Shown: positions 1 through 9,950 of the stretch, piece by piece
How positions within the stretch are numbered: the first letter of the stretch is position 1
Layout: each line of letters opens with the position of its first letter
DNA from: Turritopsis dohrnii
Taxonomy: Eukaryota > Cnidaria > Hydrozoa > Anthoathecata > Oceaniidae
Length of the DNA stretch: 64,000 nucleotides
Assembly: GCA_027922465.2 (NCBI GenBank)
Contig: BQMF02000025.1
Span: 777,501 to 841,500 of the forward strand
Direction of reading: 5' to 3'
The notes under the pieces: model-generated
Seen by the model: the letters and a program-made list of their open reading frames with translations, nothing else
Told to the model about the DNA's origin: nothing
Databases searched by the model: none
Position numbers and translations under genes: made by a program

Positions 1-20
1 TTCAATCTTTGTTATCAACT

Positions 21-105
21 GGTACTGGTAGCATTGTGGTAGAGTGCTCGCTTCCTGTTCGGGAGGGTCGCGGGTTCAATCTCCGACCGAGTCATGGCAG
101 CGACT
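21..105 (+). repeat. tRNA-derived SINE-like head
   Basis: The stretch carries a TGGTAGAGTGC A-box-like block and, about 35 bases on, GGGTTCAATCTCC, which fits the RNA polymerase III B box. The spacing is that of a tRNA, but I could not pair a clean acceptor stem. It is therefore more likely the head of a tRNA-derived SINE than a working tRNA gene. The tail of the repeat was not delimited. Confidence 0.45.
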
Positions 106-875
106 ATAACAGTGTGAATCACTCCTCTCTGCTTAGCACTCCGCAAGAGAGTAGGAATGATGTTTAGGATGGTTGTCTAGTTGATCGGTTCCTAGAAATA
201 TCAAAAGCAACTTTTTGTTTGATACGAGTTTGACAGTTTGTATGCGATAACAAAATACAAAGAACTAACCAAAACAAAACAAAAAACACTTTCAATTCTT
301 CCTTACAATTTCGTCTTACTTCTTCTTCGTTTTTGGCGACTAATGTAACGTTTGCCGACACGACTCATTCTGACCCTGACACCCTTGATCACCTTGGTCG
401 CAACCGCTCAAAAAAAATCAAATTAACGTGTATTACTGACGCATGCGCACCCAGCTACTTGTTATCTTCTAATTGGCAAGAGGGAAAACTTGTCAATCAC
501 TCATAACTAAACTGACACTCTGAAGCATGCCGAATTAAGAAAAAATAATATCCACGGAGGAAAATTATCGGGTTATAAAGACTTAAAAAATCTGAGTTTC
601 TCTTGCCTTTGTTAAGAGGTATAAAAGCTCAGGAAATAGCAATACAGGCTTACGGGATTCATAATCGGGTTTCATGAAAAGTAATGACGCGTCGGGTGGA
701 CGTAATGAAGAATCTATAATTCGCATAAACATCAAGTTTACAGCGCAAAAAGGGCGTGGTCGACGAGGGAATTTTTCAAGCCAAAGTCGTTGCCTCCTGT
801 ACTAATATGTACTTATACATAATGAAGAAGTACACTCATATTAGTTGATGAAAATATTTTCACGGTTATTCTTAG

Positions 876-3800
876 TTTCGATGGAGAAGGAACTGTCCCT
901 GTTTTGATTTGCACCTCGTGGTATGACGTTACCACCATGGATGGTCATTCACCAGGAAAACTTACGGACGCAATTGAGAACAACAACATTTTGAATGCGA
1001 CCATGTTTACACCATGGCAACGATTTACAGAAGAAGATACTGAGAAGAAAAATGCTGGTCGAGAGTGGGTCATAGGTCAGTAGTTTGTACCTCTTACAAG
1101 TCGTTTTACATTATCTAAAAATAGAGTGGAATAAATAAAAGAAGATATCATTGCGCATGAGCAGAGTTTGAAAATAGTCCAGCGTCGTGGTGTCTTTCCA
1201 GTAATGATGAAATGGTGAATAACTATTTTTATTTAAAAAAAATATATAAGAGAGAGGAAGTGTGCATCTCTCACGATATAAAATGCAGCTCCTTTTTCCA
1301 GAATGCATCTGTACAGTCTGTACAGCTTCTTTATTGCACAATTCATTCTACGGACTCGCTCTCCTACTTACCAACCCATACACTACTGATCTCGTATTAT
1401 TTAGACGAATATCTATGTTACTATGAAACTGGTGCAGCAACATTTAACATACTTGGAGAATGTGTGATTCCTTACACCGAAATAATCGAACATTATAAAG
1501 GTCTTTGGCCGACTGATGGTATTCCAAGTGCGATAAACGGACGAAGAATGCGTGCAACAAACAATCTGAACTTAAGAATATATCTATGTCCAGAAGATGA
1601 AGATGAAGACGACGACGAAGAAGAAGAAGAAGAAGAAGAGTGCATAGTGTATCCATGTCTGGACGAAGAAGAGAAAACCATTCATTGCTCAGTAAGTAAC
1701 ATGGCCGACAAACTATTGTTGGTTATACAGGGCGAGTGAAGATAACAATAAAAAACTGAAATAAGATAGCTTGCTCTAGGACATCTAGTGTTGCGTTTTA
1801 AAATATAGATCTCTGTTTAAACACAGTGTGAACGCCCAGTATGAACACCCAATTGTTAAGTTTCACCGCCCTTTCATTATATTCGATTATTTTGCTATTA
1901 GGATCATATCTTTTAATCTTCTCTTATTTCTTAAAATTCTCAGTCCAAAATTCTCAGATTAACTTCTTACAGATGAATAATGTGGCGTCATTAAAATAAA
2001 CGTCATCAAGGGCAGGCATAAAAAGGGCGGATAAGGGCGGATAAGGTATCAAAAATCACTCTGACAATTTCTTTAAATCCTAGTATCTAGTTATCGTTAT
2101 TGTTATCTTTCTTAAAGAACAAAACATCAGAGAAAATCAAGTACGTTGATCCGATTGAGAAGATCTTGGAAAATACGGGGGCGTGGTTTGAGGTAATAGC
2201 TTTTAAACTGTCATGAAAGAAACCTTTTAAACTTACACAAGACTGCCAGCAAGTAACCAAGTCAGCAGTTAATTAACTGGGAGTTTTTAGTCCTTTGGCT
2301 TCCATCTGTACTGGTTGGTTCTTCCACCCATCGAGTTGCAACTAGCGGTATTTAGACTCGAATTTTTTCGTAACCCTCCCGCCAATATCATTGACCAAAA
2401 ACATCAGTTGCCCTTATTCGTTCTTGAGATATTTTCCCCTAAAATTCAAGTTCGATTGGGCATGCAATGCAGCAGTGATAAAAATAATTATTATATTACT
2501 ACTTTACTGAAAGTGAAAAAAATATGCTACTAGCCTCTGCGTGGTTTTACGCGTCTTCATAAGATATCGATCATGAAATATCAAGGCTAAAATCTAGGCT
2601 AAAATCAAGGCTTAGTGGTAGCCAAAGCATTGCCCTCACGAATAAAACAGCAAACCTAGAAAGTATCTATGTATTCTGTCAATGTCCCCGCCTGTTCATA
2701 CCGAAGATTTGAAAAAATGCAACTCGATACCTCTCCGGGCTAAGCACTCAGCAAATCATGTAAGTGGTGAAATGAAAAGATGGGAGTCACGCCCGCCTCT
2801 ACTGTAGGTTCAAAGAGATGGGAGTCACGCCCGCCTCTACTGTAGGCTAGAAGCGGTCGATGACGGAGGCTATAGGTTCTCCTTGACTGCGGTCGATCCA
2901 GTTACACTTGTTCACTGTCAATGGGAACTAGAAATTTGGAGATTCTTGAACAGGAAGGATAGGCATTATTCTCTTTGAAGATTCTTCTTACTTCACTTCT
3001 TCTTGCATTGACTAAATAGAATGTAAAAAATAGTTGCCTGTTCAACTAGATGTACCAAGTGTCTGTCTCGTTTAGTTAGACACGGAGCCAGTCGGCATTG
3101 GATGGATTGTAAATGCCACCTACGGATTGTGAGTAAATTTTAAAGGAGACACATCAGCAGTGTACCATCACCTTTAACCATAGGACAGCACTACATTCCT
3201 CTAGCACATCCCTTAATAACTTTCTAATTATTGAGGCAGGAAACGTTAAAGAAACAGTTTCATATTTCTTTAGTAACCGAGTCAAGAAAGTTTACGAATT
3301 GAATTTCACAATTCTTTTTTCCAATTGGACATTTGATTTACCGCATGGCCTTCTGGATAATTATCGAGATGAGTCATTCCACTATAATAACTTTAAGCTT
3401 GAAATGTTCTACTGGATCGAAGACCCGCCCCCAAAACCAGGTTAGTTACCAGTTTCCTCACAATGACAGTTTAGTGACATTTTTCCAAAAAAAGTGGAAT
3501 TAAGTTTTCTACTTTTTCCATATTTGCGATGTTTTTAAATTTTTTTTCTAAAGGAACCATTTTATGGAAATATTTCCATGATAAACTACTCCCTCGAAGT
3601 GTTATGTGGGTAAGGTCTTCCGCCCATGGTGGTTGACTTTAACGCCAGTTATGTCGCCTGACGTGTACACAGCTAACCAAAATTAATAGTACATTTGGGC
3701 ATTGTTAGTAAAAAAGTTTGATTTTGAAACACACACACACAAAAATTGCTGATTTTGCGGTTGAAAGATCGATAAATATTGTTTATATTTTTATCTTACA

Positions 3801-4127
3801 TTTTTATATTTTTCATAATTGCTTCATTCTGTTTTTTTTTTAGAACGTCATACCCCTAAGTCGTTCTGGATCATGGTATTTATCATGATTGGACCAATGT
3901 CTGTATTATTCTTGGCGATAATGCTGCTCTTGTGTGGACAAGCGTCTCGTCATGTATTTAACATAAATCTTTGGAAATACGCCAGCAGTCGAGTTGCAAT
4001 CCACAGCAGCTTGGTCAACTTCAGAAGGAAAAGGAAACTGGAACGCGAAATCGAGTCACATATCAAGCAAGAAATCAGAATGAGGGAAGAAATCGAAAAC
4101 TCGGGTCTCAATATCGATAACGTTTGA
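876..4127 (+). CDS. Unrecognised type I membrane glycoprotein, copy A (5' end outside window)
   Basis: Six exons are visible: 876-1075, 1405-1691, 2091-2192, 3076-3128, 3274-3440 and 3844-4127 (TGA). All have AG acceptors and GT donors and join in one frame. The product runs from an FDGEGTVPV segment through DEYLCYYETG, an acidic run, an IGWIVNATYG segment and NWTFDLPHGLL to a membrane helix (SFWIMVFIMIGPMSVLFLAI) and a basic, coiled-coil-like tail ending NIDNV. It matches the downstream gene at 9951-35769 exon by exon: phases agree throughout, and the 53-nt and 167-nt exons have the same length in both. Exons 1 and 2 of the paralogue have no visible match before 876, so the start lies to the left. 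The third exon's 5' border (2091) is the least certain; it is 34 codons against 49 in the paralogue. I do not recognise the family; a receptor or adhesion role is only a guess. Confidence 0.75.
1598..1653 (+). repeat. GAA/GAC-type microsatellite inside a coding exon
   Basis: A purine-rich run of gaa/gat/gac codons inside the second visible exon of copy A encodes about 18 consecutive acidic residues (DEDEDDDEEEE...). The paralogous exon at 31214-31434 has no such run at the same place. The tract is therefore an expansion specific to this copy, between conserved cysteines on either side. Confidence 0.75.
2778..2847 (+). repeat. Two-copy tandem repeat, period about 40
   Basis: The string gatgggagtcacgcccgc and its continuation (about 30 bases) occur twice in direct order, separated by about 10 bases. 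They lie in the intron between the third and fourth visible exons of copy A. The run agggcggataagggcggata near 2027 is a smaller tandem of the same intron. Confidence 0.7.
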
Positions 4128-4141
4128 TTTGACCTGAAATT

Positions 4142-4339
4142 GACCTTCCCGAAACTGTTTAAACGTTGCATAGTAGCCGAGTTATCTTGTTTAACCTCGT
4201 TTTCAATATTCAAACTGCTTCTAACTATTACATTATTAAGTTATGACGTAATGAAATCAGTGGAAAAGTGATTTGCATAAATACAAGGTTAAATCGAAGC
4301 TCGGCCACAATGCAGCGTTTAAACAGATTTCGGGTCGGA
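4142..4339. mobile_element. Foldback MITE, family M1 copy 1
   Basis: The ends are inverted copies: gtttaaacgttgcat..gtagccgag on the left and ctcggccacaatgcagcg on the right, with a cgaaa/tttcg outer block. The same element recurs at 30205-30435, where TA duplications flank it. It starts 15 bases after the stop codon of copy A, so it probably lies in that gene's 3' untranslated region. This copy is more worn at its right end than the second. Confidence 0.65.
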
Positions 4340-4793
4340 AAAGCTGCATTTTGATGACGTGCTAACAGACGGCTATATAAACTTTAATGGGTGACTAAAT
4401 TTTTTTTCAGCAACCATTTTTAGAGCGCTACTTTTTTATTCGTGCAATAATTTTTCTTGACAGTTCATTCCATGAATAATGATCAAAATGTTTGTATTCT
4501 GTTCCGTATAAGAACAACTCCTGTCTTCTGTTTGTTGTTCACTGTTGCCTGGTATTAGTTGGACATAAAAGAAAATACGCTCGATTTTTTCGTGACTTAA
4601 CTTAAGCTTGACAATCCCCAATAATAAAGACATTTTTTAGTTCATCATAAAATGGGAAAAAAATTTTTTTGAGGGTATCTGCCATAGCATTTATGTGGGC
4701 AAATTTGTTAAAAGTCAGTGGGGTTTTTTTTCACTTGGCAAAAAGTGGTTCTTTAAAATTTTAAAAATAAAATTGTTTCTCGTGCTGGTACAT
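4340..4793. other. Gene-free AT-rich stretch
   Basis: I see no conserved coding frame here. The short open frame on the minus strand (4436-4633) has no recognisable motif. The stretch lies between the M1 MITE and the left end of the long-TIR element. Confidence 0.5.
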
Positions 4794-7700
4794 TTAGTCC
4801 AGTCAGATTGTGCAAAAAAACATAAAAATTGTGCAAAATGACTTAAAAGCATGAAATTTGGCACAGTGGTAATTTAGGGGAAAAGAAGTAATTTAAGCCT
4901 CAGACCCAACAAAAAACACCTGTTTTGTGTATTTTACAGACCAGAATATGTTCCCATGGCAACGTAATATTTTTTTCTACAAAGTTGAAAGTGTTATATA
5001 CCGTTGGAAAGATAATTCTTTCCTGAACAAAAAACTTCCTTAGGTCATGTCAAAAAAATTAATCTATCAAAAGTTATAAGGCGTCAAAGTTTGGGTCGTG
5101 ACGTCATCAAAATACCAAAAAAAATTGATATTTTCAAAGTAAAACATGCTATAACCGTTGGAAAGCAAATTTTTGCCTGATCAAAAAACTTGCTTAGGTC
5201 GTATTATGGAAATTAAGCTATCAAAAGTTATTAGGCGTGAAAGTTCGGGTGAATACGTCATGAAAATACCAAAACATTTTGATATCTTAACATGCCAGAC
5301 TCATTCTTTTGGTTTAATATGGATGCGCATTCACACACACAGTTACGAATTTAACTATCTCGTCGGTATTTGTCGAATGAAAATCCGGCTTTCAAACATT
5401 AGATATTTTCGCTGGCGAACGGGTGATTACACGCACCCACTCCACAAAATTGATGAGTCTGGAAAGAAGCAGTTCAATGATTTTTTCAATAGCAGGTTAT
5501 AACAGGAAAAAATCAGTATTTATGCAGTCATTAAGAAAAATAATTTCTTCATCTTCACGCAATCACCACAACGAAGAAAAACATCAAAGATGGAAGTTAC
5601 AACACTCAAAAAGTCATGTCAACTCTTCTCGCGACTTTACAGAGATGGCAATCTTGAAGAATTCTTTTCACATGAAAATGGCAGTTATCTTGCATCAATC
5701 TCCAAAAACGGTGACTTAATGTTCGGATCAAAGTCTACCCTGTTGCACTGCCTTAAAATCGATAATGAAGTTGCTGCTGATGAAATGTGTATGGACTGCA
5801 TCATATTGGATGGAGCAGCAGTTGTAAACATAGTTAAACCAAATAGTCAAACCACATTTCAGGAATACGCAACTCAAAAGTTCACACCTCACATCCAGAA
5901 ACAGTTAAAGAGAAGCAAGAGAGTGAACATTGTTTGGGGTGTTTATCTAGGGAATTCCTTGAAGTCTTTAGCCCGACAAAAACGAGGTATAAATAAAAAA
6001 ACTCTTCTGAAAGGGGTATGAACTCACCCCCGTTTTTGAAAGATTTTCTTACTGCCCCACCCAATTCTTTCAATTTTCGACAAAGTCCACCCTTTAAGAA
6101 AAGTGAGAGGCTTCAAAGGGGGATTGAAACTATGAAAAAATGGTACGAAGCAATTATATTTCAAACAATTTTATGATGTTAAGAAAAACAAAATGATTTC
6201 CTTTCGTTTTTACGTAAAGGCATTCGACGCAGAGTTCTTTCGGCGACCAAAATTCCTGGGAACTGGCAGTCCTTTTTTGCGCTTAGATGAAAACAAAACT
6301 GAACTTTTTGGCTTCCTCGCTAATTAAGCAACACAAGCTGAAACTGAGAAGTTAATTATCAGTACTATTGGCTCCTCAATCATCACGAATATGTCAGTTG
6401 ACAATGTATCATCTCTTTCTCCATCAAACCACGAAGAAGCAGATACGGGTATGCTCCTTCATGCTCTACACGCAAGTCGTTCTAGAATGGAAAAAGTTAT
6501 GATTCGCACCGTTGATACTGATGTAGTTGTCATAGCCCTTGCAATGTTTTCCTTGCTAAATTTATCAGAACTTTGGATTTCATTTGAAACTGGTAATAAT
6601 CGTCGTCTAGTACCGATTCATCTCATTTTTAATGCTATTGGTGCTGCTTAATGTAGTGGCCTGCCCTTCTTTCACGCTTTTACAGGATGTGACCAGGTTT
6701 TGCTTTTACAGGATGTGACCAGGTTTCGCTTTTTGCAGGAAAAGGAAAGAAAAGTGCATGGAGAACCTGAAAAAATTTTGATGATGTAACGTTTCGTTTC
6801 CTGTTCTAATTTTCCTGCTGACCAAGAACTAAAAGAATTATTTCCTGTTATTGAAAGATATGTCACTCTTTTGTACGACCCAACAAGTCTCATGCTATGC
6901 GTTAATGAATGTTGGAAAGTACTATTTGCAACAAAAGGTAGATGACTGGAAGCTAGCCCACCAATACAAGATGCTCTCCTTCAGCACACAAAACGTGCCA
7001 TTTACCAAGCTAGTTGTTGGGGACAATCCCTTATTGCACAACAGAATTTACCTAGTCCCAATATATGGGGTTGGCAACAAGAAGAAAATGGGGAATTTTC
7101 CATTCAATGGATCATGATCCCTGAAGCTTCTGCTATTTGTCGTGAACTCATTTCTTGTGGGCGTAACCCAAAGAAAGGATGTAAAGGACGCTGTAAATGC
7201 AAAATCATATCATTAAAATGCACTGCCCTTTGTAAGTGCGGGGGTGATTGTGATGAAATACATGTGTAGTAATGTTTTATCTTTTTTGCTAGTCATATGA
7301 GTCTAGTTTGTATTAATAACGATAGCTGCATATAATAAACAACCAATATTTTGTAGGAAAAATATTTCAAATACTAGTAACTCGTAACTCGTTTTTTACG
7401 GCTTTACTTTTGAAACGGATGTGCAAAAATCCCGTGTTCCCGTGTGCGAACCTCGTGACGAAAATTTCAATCAAGGCATCAGGACTGGAAAGTGCACTGA
7501 TGTTGTAGAGCTCGAAAAACTGATCAAACAAATGTATGGGATCGTTTCGCTACGACCAACCGTTGCAGAGATATCGTCAGTCAAAGATTTCGATGACGTT
7601 ATAGCCGCAGTACCAAATAAAATTTAGGCCCAATTGTTGCGTAACCCCATTACCCGTATCAAATGATGCCACGTGCTTTTGGAATAATCGTGAAAAAAGT

Positions 7701-8293
7701 GTCTCTCGCCTCTACGTGGTTTTACGCACACATAAGAACAACTTGACCGTAAAATTTAATTCAATAGGTCACTCTCTGAAATAAAAGTGATATGCACAAC
7801 GCGGATTATTATAATAAGATTTTATCATTAAAAGTTTGACATCATCACCCACAATTCGATGCCTAATAGCTTTTGACAGGTTAACTTTTCTAATATGACC
7901 TAAGCAAGTTTATTAATCAGGCGAAAATTTACTTTCCAACGGTATATGGCATGTTTTACTTTGAAAATATCAATTTTTTTGGTATTTTGATGACGTCACG
8001 ACCCAAACTTTGACGCCTTATAACTTTTGATAGGTTAGTTTTTATGACATGACCTAACCAAGCTTTTTGTTTAGGAAAAAATTATCTTTCCAACGGTATA
8101 TAACACTTACAACTTTGTAAAAAAAATATTTCGTTGCCATGGGAACATATTCTGGTCTGTAAAATACACAAAACAGGTGTTTTTTTGTTGGGTCTGAGGC
8201 TTAAATTACTTCTTTTCCCCTAAACTACCACTGTGCCAAATTTCATGCTTTTAAGTCATTTTGCACAATTTTTGCACAATCAGACTGGACTAA
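4794..8293. mobile_element. DNA transposon with about 470-bp terminal inverted repeats, internally decayed
   Basis: Sequence from 4794 to about 5265 is repeated in inverted order from about 7830 to 8293. Both ends begin TTAGTCCAGTC and stay alignable through landmarks such as ggcacagtggta, cagaccagaatatgttccc and gtcgtgacgtcatc. Each arm also contains two degenerate copies of a ~154-bp unit starting accgttggaaag (5000 and 5154 on the left). The interior holds a broken gene (5590-7269) and a short extra open frame (7421-7627, unrecognised). The arms have diverged by a moderate number of substitutions and indels, so this is not a new insertion. The target duplication is unclear. The superfamily was not assigned. 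Confidence 0.8.
5590..7269 (+). pseudogene. Decayed transposon protein with HEEADT / VDTDVVV motifs and a C-terminal CXC cysteine cluster
   Basis: Pieces of one protein lie in order in several frames. A segment with LDGAAVVNIVKPNSQTTF and VWGVYLGNSLK (5590-5990) comes first. Next is a fragment with KIPGNWQSF near 6250. Then comes SNHEEADTGMLLHALHASRS followed by IRTVDTDVVVIALAMFS (6391-6651), then PFFHAFTGCD and LLYDPTS fragments (6660-6900). Last is EASAICRELISCG with CKGRCKCK and CTALCKCGGDC (7125-7269). I know this order from uncharacterised cnidarian proteins; the VDTDVVV block suggests a PIN-like nuclease fold, which is inference. The gene is broken by stops and frameshifts and by about 230 extra bases near 5990-6218. 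It sits between the long inverted repeats, so it is the element's own gene. Catalytic function is unproven for the family. Confidence 0.7.
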
Positions 8294-8299
8294 TTTGTG

Positions 8300-8582
8300 A
8301 ATGACTTTCTACGTTACAACATACATGTTCTTCAATTTTGTTAATTTCATCTCTGTTGAATACCTTCCGAGCGTTCCTTAAACCTCGCACACAGAGAATT
8401 GCCGATCGTAATAATGCAAATGAAATCTTGGTATTTAACCAAGACGCTACCAAGCAGCATTGTATGTCTCTTTTCTCTGAAAGTCGAGTTGCAAGCACCG
8501 AGATAACTTTGTCTGTCTCTCTGCCATAACCGCCATACGGTGTAAAGACAAGTGGAGAAAAGGAGCCGTGTCCCACTTCCAA
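8300..8582 (-). pseudogene. Retroelement-like C-terminal fragment
   Basis: The minus-strand frame reads FSPLVFTPYGGYGRETDK, then LATRLSEKRD and KISFALLRSAILCVRGLR. Fragments with this order (a PLVF..GG..E start and an SFALLRSA.LC.RG end) recur at the C-terminus of reverse-transcriptase-type proteins in cnidarian assemblies, as far as I recall. Only about 90 codons remain and no RT core is nearby. It abuts the right end of the long-TIR element, which may have inserted into it. The class was not assigned. Confidence 0.45.
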
Positions 8583-9126
8583 GACTTTCCTAGCGTACGA
8601 TAAGTTAAATACGATAAGTTCAACATAAACATTCCTTCATAAATTTGAAGTGAAAAGTCAAAAATATAATTCACACACAATTGGACCGTTAATTTAGTCA
8701 GAAGACCTTTGAAAGCATATTTCTATGATAAATAGTTCTTAGACAACATAATTCCAGATAGGGGACAACTTTGAGATGAAATATTCCATTGTTAGGTTTG
8801 TTGAAATTACATTACTAGAATAAAGTGGAAGTTTTTCATAGTAGCAGTGGTACAACTATAAAAGTTTAGTGAAGTAACGTTGCTGTTGTGGAAAGTTAGT
8901 GCACCTTAGGATGGTAAATTCTTAAAACATTTAAAGGCTTTTTTTGATTATTTTGAAAACGACTTTTAATTGATGGAATATTTCCTTCTTTGGAAGCTCT
9001 TCACAATGACAAAGCTTTGCTTAAATGAAAAATTAAAGTCTTTCTTATCGAAAAATCTACTCAAATTGATAATAATCTGAGACAACGAAGATGTACGATT
9101 CCTAAGTTATAGTCTCTAATTACTAG
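8583..9126. other. Gene-free AT-rich stretch
   Basis: I see no motif-bearing frame, hairpin or repeat of note between the retroelement scrap and the decayed coding frame that starts near 9127. Confidence 0.4.
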
Positions 9127-9750
9127 CAAAACTGGATTATTTTATCTCAGGTAGCTCCATTTTATGTCCAACTTCATTTAAATGAAAAATGTAACAATCA
9201 GCTTCTTCCAATTTCAAAGATCAACTATTTTTATTGGAACGACGAATGTTTCGAAAAATGGGTAAATTCGACAATGACTTTTTCAGTTAAAAACTGTAAT
9301 GGAATTTCAGAATCCCAGAGGGCTCCTTAAAAAACAACATGTCCTACTAAAGCTTCCACAGAATGTAATTTGACATTTCCAAATTTAAGAAAACGCTTAA
9401 AATGGCAGAGCAATCAAACAATTGAACCACCAATGCAGTACTCAATAAAATATTTATATGGAATACGCCATGCAAAAGAGCTCTAGTGGATTGGCAGGTA
9501 TTTTTGGTGGAATATCTCCTTCTACACACTGAAGGAATATTTTCATGATTTGTTGCTCCTGACTTTAAAGTCCTGTAGCTTTGGAACCATTGATGCTTTT
9601 AAATTCCGGGAAAAACAAATTGGAATTTTCAATCATTTATCTATAAAAACAATTCGAGCTTTGAGCAAGTACTTGACCCGTAATATGAAAACTAGCAAGT
9701 TGTTCTCGCTATTGTTTTACAACCATTTGTTTTTTGTAATTTTTTTGTAA
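9127..9750 (+). pseudogene. Decayed coding frame, secreted or membrane-like, unrecognised
   Basis: One plus-strand frame stays open for about 208 codons from 9127 to 9750, except for two stops, TAA at 9328 and TAG at 9484. It reads like protein, not noise: LLPISKINYFYWNDECFEKW, then spaced cysteines with NST/NQT glycosylation sequons, then QYSIKYLYGIRHAKEL, and a hydrophobic C-terminus (LFSLLFYNHLFFVIFL) before TAA. It has no introns and no obvious likeness to its neighbours. It lies 200 bases upstream of the start of copy B. A dead retrocopy or a dead single-exon gene is the simplest reading; genuine stop-containing exons of copy B's 5' region are less likely. Confidence 0.4.
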
Positions 9751-9950
9751 CCATCTTATGAAATATACATGCATCTCTTGTTAATTCAGCATTCAAACAT
9801 TGGTTTCAATTTAAAATATAAAATGTAAATTTCTGAATGCACTGAATCAATATTCAAAACATCTTCAGAGGAAAGAATTGCTTTGAAAATAAAATGAAAT
9901 ATTATCAATATGTTGTAATAACAGTGACAGCTTTGTTAATCACAGGGAAA

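Noticed and set aside
2315..2533. Plus-strand frame proposed as a missing exon of copy A
   Set aside because: It did not match the paralogous exon; 2091-2192 matches instead, with compatible phases and a GTAATA donor.
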